From Lachnoclostridium sp. An118 (GTDB lineage Bacteria > Bacillota > Clostridia > Lachnospirales > Lachnospiraceae): 64,000 nucleotides of DNA. This document shows, piece after piece, positions 1 to 6,380 of this stretch; the first letter of the stretch is position 1, and each line of letters opens with the position of its first letter. Position numbers and translations under genes: made by a program. The stretch lies in contig NZ_NFLQ01000016.1 of assembly GCF_002160985.1 (NCBI RefSeq), positions 1 to 64,000 on the forward strand, read 5' to 3'. Below the pieces are notes generated by a model that saw nothing but the letters and a program-made list of their open reading frames with translations, searched no databases and was not told the origin of the DNA.

Positions 1-2
1 GG

Positions 3-167
3 GCTTATAAAAGTGCCTCTACTCTCGGTGCTGCCATTCTAAATCTCTCAAAAAATGGGCAGATTGGTACTTTGGGTAGACATAGCTATTTTTTTATTGC
101 AGTTTGCGGAAACTCAAGGTTTATGGCAATAGCAGCATTCAGGCATCATAAAAGCCGGAGACACTGA
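3..167 (+). other. Possible C-terminal tail of an unidentified ORF entering from the left edge
   Basis: A frame open from the window edge runs 54 codons to a TGA at 165-167. I do not recognise the product. The last codons overlap the tRNA terminator hairpin, which argues that it may be a chance open frame or a decayed gene end. No other coding signal is visible in positions 1-190. Confidence 0.2.
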
Positions 168-187
168 TCTTACAGCATCTCCGGCCT
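148..187 (-). terminator. Intrinsic terminator of the tRNA-Gly transcript
   Basis: Read on the minus strand, an 8-bp stem (GCCGGAGA at 185-178 with TCTCCGGC at 161-154) is followed by a short T-run. It lies immediately downstream of the two minus-strand tRNA genes. Confidence 0.75.
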
Positions 188-193
188 GTCAAG

Positions 194-264
194 AGCAGAT
201 AACGGGAGTCGAACCCGCCTTTCCAGCTTGGGAAGCTAGCGTCATACCGATAGACTATATCTGC
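194..264 (-). tRNA. tRNA-Gly (anticodon CCC)
   Basis: The minus strand folds as a 71-nt tRNA without an encoded CCA. The acceptor GCAGATA pairs with TATCTGC and the discriminator is U. The anticodon stem CTAGC/GCTGG surrounds the loop TTCCCAA, giving anticodon CCC, and the T arm carries GGTTCGA. It is the second gene of a two-tRNA glycine cluster. Confidence 0.93.
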
Positions 265-299
265 ATATTTCTAGTATAACAGCTTTTGTAAAAAAATCA

Positions 300-370
300 A
301 GCGGGTGATGGGAATCGAACCCACGTATCCAGCTTGGAAGGCTGGTGTTCTACCATTGAACTACACCCGC
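300..370 (-). tRNA. tRNA-Gly (anticodon TCC)
   Basis: A canonical 71-nt glycine tRNA on the minus strand: acceptor GCGGGTG pairs with CACCCGC, the D arm contains AGTTCAATGGTAGAAC, the anticodon loop is CTTCCAA (TCC), and the T loop is GGTTCGATTCC. CCA is not encoded. It lies 35 bp upstream of the CCC glycine tRNA and probably shares its transcript and terminator. Confidence 0.95.
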
Positions 371-525
371 GAACGAATGTTATCTTATCATAGAAAGTTG
401 CAAAATGCAAGGGAAAATGTGAAAATCAAAATAAATCTATATAAATATCCATATCAGGCACGTGGGAGCCTGCCTGTCGTGGCGGGAAAGAAAAGCAGGA
501 AGGGAGGAGGCCCGTTTTGCTTCTG

Positions 526-843
526 CTACCTTAAATGCCCTGTCAGGATATCGACAAATTCACCGGTTGTAGGCTTGCTGAAAAGAGGGCAGGGAGAGAT
601 AGCCTGCAAAAGATTTTTGTTTCCTCTTTCCCAGCACACGGTAATAACTGTGCGCAGATCACGCTCCACACTCCCCGCGCTGGTGTGACAGATTTCTGCG
701 ATTTTAGGATATAGTAATTTGCTGATGCCGAGCAGGTAGTCCTCGTCTTCAAGGCAAAGTGAAACCGCAACGATCAAATATCTATATCCCCGATATGTAG
801 CACCAATTCCAAGAGAACGCACAAGGTATTGAATATCTTTCAT
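526..843 (-). CDS. Stand-alone Spo0A C-terminal (DNA-binding) domain protein
   Basis: About 105 residues from an ATG at 843. The sequence matches the effector domain of the sporulation master regulator Spo0A: an N-terminal helix (LVRSLGIGATYRGYRYL), then the helix-turn-helix region around LYPKIAEICHTSAGSVERDLR, then a helix containing FSKPTTGEFVDIL. The receiver domain of full Spo0A is absent, so phosphorylation by the normal phosphorelay is not possible on this chain. The frame is open further upstream to 948, but that extension is cysteine/glycine-rich and does not resemble the family. The ribosome site is poorly placed (GGGAG about 17 nt upstream), so the start is uncertain. It is divergent from the GH25 gene. 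It may bind Spo0A-like boxes, but its targets are unknown. Confidence 0.8.
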   Translation of the reverse strand: MKDIQYLVRSLGIGATYRGYRYLIVAVSLCLEDEDYLLGISKLLYPKIAEICHTSAGSVERDLRTVITVCWERGNKNLLQAISPCPLFSKPTTGEFVDILTGHLR

Positions 844-1028
844 TTCAGCGATAACTATAACTCCCTTCCTGCCTGGCAGAACTCCACATTCTATATTATC
901 GGAAAGCAGCCCGCTTCTAATTATAAACGACATTATCCGACAATCCACGATAAAACAAGACGCACAGAGAACTCTTCGGGAAAAAAGACATATACTGATC
1001 AGGAGAAGGTATAAAAGGCGGTGGATTT

Positions 1029-1658
1029 GTGGGAGCCTTCGGAATTGATGTGAGCAGCCTTCAGGGGAATGTGGAATGGCCGGAGGTGAAGAGAGCAGGC
1101 GTGGGCTTTGCCATGCTCCGTGCCGGGTTTGGCAGCGGCAGCATTGACGTCCAGTTCCGCAGGAACGCCCAGGAGTGTGCCAGGAATGGGATCCCCTTTG
1201 GAGCGTACTGGCTCTCCTACGCCTGCGCGCCGGAGATGGCGAGGGAGGAGGCCCGGCAGTGTCTGGAGATCATGGAAGACTACCAGGTGGCATACCCGGT
1301 GTGCATTGCCTTTGGGCAGGACTCGGTCCGGTATGTCCGGTCCCGGGGGGTGACAGTGACAAGGGAGCTGGCCACCCGGATCGTGGAGGCTTTTTGCGGG
1401 AGGGTGGAGGAAGCGGGATGCTCTGCCATGTACTATAGCGGCCCGGACTTTCTGGAGCGGATGTTTGACGGCAGGCTCCGGGAGAAGTATGCTCTCTGGT
1501 TTGCCGGGGACGCCGGGAGGGCCGGAGATGGAGACATTGCCATGTGGCAGTACAGCAGGAGAGGAAAGGTCAGCGGGATCGACGGGGACGCGGGGCTGGA
1601 CCTGGCTTTCTGTGGGGAGGCGGGAACAGGGGGAGAAGCCATCGGGAGCACTATCTGA
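1029..1658 (+). CDS. GH25-fold (lysozyme-like) protein with degenerate catalytic motif
   Basis: 209 residues from a GTG start preceded by AGGCGG (7-nt spacing). The fold is glycoside hydrolase family 25: N-terminal GIDVSSLQGNVEW, LRAGFGSGSIDVQF, GIPFGAYWLSYA, and C-terminal YALWFAGD and MWQYSRRGKVSGIDGDAGLDLAF. GH25 muramidases hydrolyse peptidoglycan using a D-x-E pair, which in close clostridial relatives sits in YPVCFDFEYDS. Here that strand reads YPVCIAFGQDS (residues 90-99), so the aspartate is A94 and the glutamate is G96. The first conserved aspartate (D7) is kept. No signal peptide is visible, so it may be cytoplasmic or exported another way. It is probably a non-catalytic cell-wall-binding relative or a recently inactivated enzyme. 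Confidence 0.8.
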   Translation: MGAFGIDVSSLQGNVEWPEVKRAGVGFAMLRAGFGSGSIDVQFRRNAQECARNGIPFGAYWLSYACAPEMAREEARQCLEIMEDYQVAYPVCIAFGQDSVRYVRSRGVTVTRELATRIVEAFCGRVEEAGCSAMYYSGPDFLERMFDGRLREKYALWFAGDAGRAGDGDIAMWQYSRRGKVSGIDGDAGLDLAFCGEAGTGGEAIGSTI

Positions 1659-1684
1659 AGAAATCTTATTCGGTTTCATAATTT

Positions 1685-1737
1685 CTTAAGAATTTCCCCA
1701 TCTGCCTCTTAAAAAATCCCTGCTATTCTTGTAATAT
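1685..1737 (+). promoter_or_regulatory. Candidate promoter with direct-repeat operator for the 1756-5088 two-component system
   Basis: Two similar blocks, CTTAAGAATTTCCC at 1685 and CTTAAAAAATCCC at 1708, lie 23 bp apart in direct orientation. That spacing is typical of OmpR-family regulator sites. A weak -35/-10 pair (TTAAAA at 1709, TAATAT at 1732, 17-bp spacer) overlaps the second copy. Autoregulation by the adjacent response regulator is an inference. Confidence 0.4.
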
Positions 1738-1755
1738 GTAAGGGAGGTGATAAAG

Positions 1756-2451
1756 ATGGCAAAAATATTAGTATGTGATGACGACAGAGAAATTGTGGAG
1801 GCGATCGATATATATCTGACCCAGGAGGGCTATGAAGTGCTGAAGGCCTACGACGGGCAGGAGGCGCTGGGCGTGCTGAAGGCAAACGATGTGGACCTTC
1901 TTGTGATAGATGTCATGATGCCCCGCCTGGACGGGATCCGGGCAACGCTGAAGATCCGGGAAGAGAACAATATTCCCATTATCATCCTTTCTGCAAAGTC
2001 GGAGGACGCAGATAAGATCCTCGGACTCAATGTGGGGGCGGACGACTATGTGACAAAGCCGTTTAATCCGCTGGAGCTGGTGGCCAGGGTGAAATCCCAG
2101 CTGCGCAGGTACACCCAGCTTGGGAGCACGGCAAAGGAGACAGACGCGGCAGTGTACACGACAGGCGGGCTCTCCATCAATGATGACCTCAAGGAGGTGA
2201 CCGTGGACGGTGAGCCGGTGAAGCTGACACCGATCGAGTACAATATCCTGCTGCTTCTCGTGAAAAATCAGGGTAAAGTTTTCTCTATTGAACAGATTTA
2301 TGAAAATATCTGGAATGAGGATGCCATCGGAGCGGACAACACAGTGGCGGTGCATATCCGGCACATCCGCGAGAAGATCGAGATCAATCCGAAGGACCCC
2401 AGGTACCTGAAGGTGGTCTGGGGCGTGGGCTATAAGGTGGAGAAGCTTTAG
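1756..2451 (+). CDS. OmpR/VanR-type response regulator
   Basis: 231 residues. The ATG at 1756 is preferred over an in-frame GTG at 1747 because AAGGGAGGTG is then well spaced. A receiver domain spans about residues 1-120, with the acidic pocket CDDD (8-10), the phospho-acceptor D52 in LLVIDVMMP and the conserved lysine in YVTKPFNPLELVARV. A winged-helix DNA-binding domain follows (about 135-230), with LTPIEYNILLLLVKNQGKVFS and VHIRHIREKIE...VWGVGYKVEKL. It is the partner of the histidine kinase that begins 12 bp downstream. The output genes are not visible here. Confidence 0.95.
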   Translation: MAKILVCDDDREIVEAIDIYLTQEGYEVLKAYDGQEALGVLKANDVDLLVIDVMMPRLDGIRATLKIREENNIPIIILSAKSEDADKILGLNVGADDYVTKPFNPLELVARVKSQLRRYTQLGSTAKETDAAVYTTGGLSINDDLKEVTVDGEPVKLTPIEYNILLLLVKNQGKVFSIEQIYENIWNEDAIGADNTVAVHIRHIREKIEINPKDPRYLKVVWGVGYKVEKL

Positions 2452-2463
2452 AAGGGAGAACAT

Positions 2464-5088
2464 ATGAATAAGTGGTATAGATCAGCTCCCGTGAAGGGAG
2501 TGCTGCTCCTGGTCCAGCATGTGCTCGTGGTCCTGGCGGTCATCAGTCTTGTGTGGCTGGCGGCCTATCCGGGCATGACCCAGGATATTTTCTCGGGGGA
2601 GACAGAGACCAGCTACGCCCGGTCAGAGGGCTTCGGACAGCAGGCATATTATGACTCCCAGAGCATACTAAACGCTCTGGCGGACAAGGAGGACCTGGAG
2701 ACAGACGGACAGCTGGATGAAAATAAGCTGGTGGACATCCGGACAATATGCGACACAGGACATATTTCAGGAGAGAATCAAAACGGCCTGGCGTACACCG
2801 TCCGCGAGCTGGTGGACTGGGGAGAGAGGCTGAACAGCGGAAATCTCTCCTACAGTGACAACATGTCATCCTACGGCGGGGAGGATTCTGTCGTGGTGTG
2901 CCAGAAGCCGGACGGCACATACGAGTATTACTACTATGAGGACCTGAGGAGCCGGATCGATTCGGGAGAGCTGTTTTTCATGACAGACCCGGATACCGGG
3001 GTCACATCGGAGGACATCCTGTCCTATCTGCAGGCGGGTACCCTGTATGAGGGGGACAGCATGGGAACTGTGGTGGACCAGAACAACCAGGTGATCTACC
3101 GCACCATCTGGAACTATGACAGCTTCTGGCTGCAGGAGGGGGCCAAACCAAACGGGGCCCAGTCCATCCTGGATGTGGTGAACGATGACGAGCGCTGGAA
3201 CGGAAAGCTCTACGACGCCTACTCGGACATCTACTCAGCCATCGACCTGGTGACGTCGAAAATGAGCAACTATGAGGCGGCAAGCGACACATGGGAGGAA
3301 GGAAACACCAATCTCACCTATATCTATGCGGATACCTCCTCCGGAAGGGTGAGCACAAACAGAGCGGCCTTTGCGGATTATGACAGCCTGGAGGAAAATA
3401 TCCAGAAGCTGAAGGAGGAAGGCAGCTACACGGTGGTCCGCCCGGCTCTTGCCGACTTTGAGAGCAATATGAACGGCGTGGAGGGAAATGACTGGAGACA
3501 TACCGTGGAGAATATGGGAACCGCGGGAGAGGATTTCGTTTACGCAGTGGGGATCAACACAGACTACCCGGTGCAGGACAGCTACTACGGGCAGAACCAG
3601 CGATATGAGAAATATGCGCCTGCCATCCAGGGAGTGATCGCCATGGGCATCCTCTCGGTGGTCGGTATCCTGGGCGTCCTCGTGTGGCTCACCATTGTGG
3701 CCGGCCGCACAAACAGGGACGGGGAGCTTCACCTGAACTTTTTTGACCGGATCAGGACAGAGCTGGCGGCGGCGCTGACCGTGGCGGCATGGTTCTTCCT
3801 TGTATACCTGGCCACCAATGTCTACGGACCTTTTGTGGGAGTTGTCTATCAGGGGGACGCGTCCTACTACTACACGGAGACCGCATTTGACATCAATGTG
3901 GCGGATGTGATGATCGTGTCCCTGATCGCGGTGCTCAGCTGTGCCATGTTCATGGTCGGTTACCTGAGCCTGGTGCGCAGGATCAAGGGAGGCACTCTCT
4001 GGAAGAACAGCATCCTGAAATGGCTGTGCGGATTTTCGCACAGGGTGGCCCGGCATATGGGCGAGGTGTGGCGCATCGTGCTGGCGCTGCTGGCAGTGCT
4101 GTTCCTCCACTTCCTCGTGCTGGAGTCCGGAGGGAGTGTATTCCTTTTTGTGCTCCTCATGTTTGCGGTGGATATCCTGGTGGCGGTCTATATGATCCAG
4201 CAGGCCATCGGAAGGAACAAGCTGGGCGCAGGCATCGAGAAGATCGCGGCCGGGGAGGTGGACTACAAGATTCCTCTGGAGGGGCTTAAGGGCGGCCAGA
4301 GAGATATTGCGGAGAAGATAAACACCATTGGGGCGGGGCTTGACGCGGCCCTGGAGGCCAGCATGAAAAATGAGAGGCTGAAGACGGACCTCATTACCAA
4401 TGTGTCTCACGACATCAAGACGCCCCTCACCTCCATCATCAACTACGTGGACCTCCTGAAGAGGGAGAATTTCACAGACCCGAAGATACAGGGGTATCTG
4501 GATGTGCTGGAGGCCAAGGCCCAGAGGCTGAAGACCCTGACGGAGGACGTGGTGGAAGCGTCCAAGGTGAGCTCGGGGAATATTTCCCTGGAGTACATGA
4601 ACATCAATCTGGTGGAGATGATCCAGCAGACCAGCGGGGAATTCGAGGAGAAATTCAGCGCCCGGGGACTGAAGGAGATGCTGACACTCCCGGAGGAGGA
4701 GGCCATCATCCATGTGGACGGGCGGCGCATGTGGAGAGTGCTGGAAAATATCTACAACAATGCGGCCAAATACGCCATGGAGGGCACCAGGATCTACGCG
4801 GACCTGACAGTGGATGCAAAGACCGTGACCTTTAATCTGAAAAACGTGTCTGAGCAGCCCCTGAACATTGACGCGGATGAGCTGACCGAGCGCTTTATCC
4901 GGGGGGATGTATCCCGGAGCACGGAAGGGAGCGGGCTGGGACTTTCCATTGCGAAATCCCTGACGGAGATGCAGGGAGGTACATTTACGCTCTATCTGGA
5001 CGGCGATCTGTTCAAGGTGACCATCACCTTCCCAAGGGTGGCCAGGGAGAGGGCCCCGGAGGTGCGGGAGACGGCGCCGGAGCGGTAA
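2464..5088 (+). CDS. Large membrane sensor histidine kinase
   Basis: 874 residues. A TM helix at about residues 11-33 is followed by an approximately 350-residue extracytoplasmic sensor region rich in Asp, Ser and Tyr. At least five more hydrophobic segments lie between about 390 and 580. A HAMP-like linker follows (IGRNKLGAGIEKIAAGEVDYKI). The dimerisation/phospho-acceptor box is NVSHDIKTPLTSI with H649, and the ATPase domain has an N box (ENIYNNAAKYA) and a G box (GSGLGLSIAKS). GGAG precedes the ATG at good spacing. The signal is unknown. It forms an operon with the upstream regulator and ends at a hairpin at 5129-5162. Confidence 0.93.
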   Translation: MNKWYRSAPVKGVLLLVQHVLVVLAVISLVWLAAYPGMTQDIFSGETETSYARSEGFGQQAYYDSQSILNALADKEDLETDGQLDENKLVDIRTICDTGHISGENQNGLAYTVRELVDWGERLNSGNLSYSDNMSSYGGEDSVVVCQKPDGTYEYYYYEDLRSRIDSGELFFMTDPDTGVTSEDILSYLQAGTLYEGDSMGTVVDQNNQVIYRTIWNYDSFWLQEGAKPNGAQSILDVVNDDERWNGKLYDAYSDIYSAIDLVTSKMSNYEAASDTWEEGNTNLTYIYADTSSGRVSTNRAAFADYDSLEENIQKLKEEGSYTVVRPALADFESNMNGVEGNDWRHTVENMGTAGEDFVYAVGINTDYPVQDSYYGQNQRYEKYAPAIQGVIAMGILSVVGILGVLVWLTIVAGRTNRDGELHLNFFDRIRTELAAALTVAAWFFLVYLATNVYGPFVGVVYQGDASYYYTETAFDINVADVMIVSLIAVLSCAMFMVGYLSLVRRIKGGTLWKNSILKWLCGFSHRVARHMGEVWRIVLALLAVLFLHFLVLESGGSVFLFVLLMFAVDILVAVYMIQQAIGRNKLGAGIEKIAAGEVDYKIPLEGLKGGQRDIAEKINTIGAGLDAALEASMKNERLKTDLITNVSHDIKTPLTSIINYVDLLKRENFTDPKIQGYLDVLEAKAQRLKTLTEDVVEASKVSSGNISLEYMNINLVEMIQQTSGEFEEKFSARGLKEMLTLPEEEAIIHVDGRRMWRVLENIYNNAAKYAMEGTRIYADLTVDAKTVTFNLKNVSEQPLNIDADELTERFIRGDVSRSTEGSGLGLSIAKSLTEMQGGTFTLYLDGDLFKVTITFPRVARERAPEVRETAPER

Positions 5089-5128
5089 TGGCGCGGGAAT
5101 GAAAAGAGAAGCAGGATAAAGAATGAAC

Positions 5129-5162
5129 GGGGATTGGTATTTTCTGAAAAAGACCAGTCCCC
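5129..5162 (+). terminator. Hairpin after the histidine kinase
   Basis: GGGGATTGGT pairs with ACCAGTCCCC (one G-T pair) around a 14-nt loop. The T-rich tail is imperfect (ATTTACTCATTT), so termination strength is uncertain. Confidence 0.55.
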
Positions 5163-5163
5163 A

Positions 5164-5192
5164 TTTACTCATTTCCCATCTTGCGCTATAAT
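5164..5192 (+). promoter_or_regulatory. Sigma-A promoter abutting the methyltransferase start codon
   Basis: TTTACT (5164-5169), a 17-bp spacer and a perfect TATAAT (5187-5192). A start point about 7 nt downstream would fall on the ATG at 5199, with another ATG at 5193 directly after the -10 box. Confidence 0.65.
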
Positions 5193-5198
5193 ATGGCT

Positions 5199-6380
5199 AT
5201 GGAAAATTTAAGAGTAGTTTTTGAAGAAAATTTAAATACAGATTTTATCTCCGCCACCCTGAGCAGTCCAAGGACAAAGGGCGGCGCGGTCAAAGTGAAG
5301 GTGCGCCCCCTGCTGAAGAAGGGCACACTTTTCTTTCAGTTAGAGGAGTTTAAGGGGAACCAGGCGTTCCACCGGAACCTGCCGGCAGACGAGGCCTGTG
5401 CGGCCCTTCTTCTCTATATGGAAGAGATGAAGCAGCTCCAGATGGAGACGAGGCAGTCCTCCATCACGGCTCTGGTGAGCAAAAAGGGGAAGGTTACCGT
5501 GAAGAAGAAGGCCAGAAGGGAGCCGGCAAAGGAGGCGGACCTGTCCCACAACAGGCAGAAGAGATATATCCTTGAGGAGGGCGTGCCCGTGCCCTTCCTG
5601 GTGGACCTGGGGGTCATGACCGGGGAGGGGAGGGTGGTCCACGCAAAATTCGACAAGTTCCGCCAGATCAACCGCTTCCTGGAATTTATCGAAGACATCC
5701 TGCCCCGCCTTGAGGACAGGGCCCGGGGTGGCGGGGAGCTGACCATACTTGACTTCGGATGCGGGAAATCCTACCTGACCTTTGCTATGTACTACTATCT
5801 CCATGAGCTGAAGGGGTATGATATCCGTATCATCGGCCTGGACCTGAAGAGAGATGTGATCCGCCGCTGTAATGAGCTGAGTGAAAAATACGGCTATGAA
5901 AAGCTGCGGTTCCTGGAGGGGGACATTGCGGATTACACCGGCGTGGACAGGGTGGACATGGTAGTCACTCTCCACGCCTGCGACACGGCTACGGACTATG
6001 CGCTGGCAAAGGCCATAGGGTGGGACGCCAGGGTCATCCTGTCGGTGCCCTGCTGTCAGCATGAGCTGAATCGGCAGATAGAGAGCGATGTCCTGGAGCC
6101 GGTGCTGAAATACGGGCTTATCAAAGAGAGAGTGGCAGCCCTGGTGACAGACGCCCTGCGGGCCCAGTATCTGGAGCGGGAGGGCTATGAGACCCAGATA
6201 CTGGAATTCATAGACATGGAGCACACGCCGAAAAATATACTGATCCGGGCTGTGAAGACCGGAAGGAAGGGGAGCAATGAGAAGAAGCTGCAGGCATGCG
6301 AGGAGGCGCTGCATGTGCGCCCCACGCTTGGGAGGCTGTTAGATACCAAGTCAGATGCGGAGCGAGGAACAGACAGATGA
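5199..6380 (+). CDS. Class I SAM-dependent methyltransferase (substrate unknown)
   Basis: About 393 residues from the ATG at 5199, or 395 from the in-frame ATG at 5193. The N-terminal approximately 160 residues are a family-specific domain with a basic patch (KKGKVTVKKKARR). The methyltransferase domain follows, with motif I LTILDFGCGKSYLTFAMYYY, an acidic loop IIGLDLKRDVIRRC, FLEGDIADY, and later TLHACDTATDYAL and SVPCCQHELN. The last two are characteristic of a conserved Firmicutes family annotated only as SAM-dependent methyltransferase. No Shine-Dalgarno sequence precedes the start and a promoter -10 box abuts it, so the mRNA may be leaderless. The stop overlaps the next start (ATGA). Confidence 0.85.
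   Translation: MENLRVVFEENLNTDFISATLSSPRTKGGAVKVKVRPLLKKGTLFFQLEEFKGNQAFHRNLPADEACAALLLYMEEMKQLQMETRQSSITALVSKKGKVTVKKKARREPAKEADLSHNRQKRYILEEGVPVPFLVDLGVMTGEGRVVHAKFDKFRQINRFLEFIEDILPRLEDRARGGGELTILDFGCGKSYLTFAMYYYLHELKGYDIRIIGLDLKRDVIRRCNELSEKYGYEKLRFLEGDIADYTGVDRVDMVVTLHACDTATDYALAKAIGWDARVILSVPCCQHELNRQIESDVLEPVLKYGLIKERVAALVTDALRAQYLEREGYETQILEFIDMEHTPKNILIRAVKTGRKGSNEKKLQACEEALHVRPTLGRLLDTKSDAERGTDR

Noticed and set aside
305-688. 127-codon plus-strand open frame near the tRNA genes
   Set aside because: It overlaps a clear tRNA-Gly gene and the Spo0A_C gene on the other strand.
3235-5172. Long minus-strand open frame (645 codons) opposite the histidine kinase
   Set aside because: It mirrors the kinase reading frame, has no ribosome site or recognisable motif, and is His/Pro/Arg-rich as expected for the antisense of GC-rich coding DNA.
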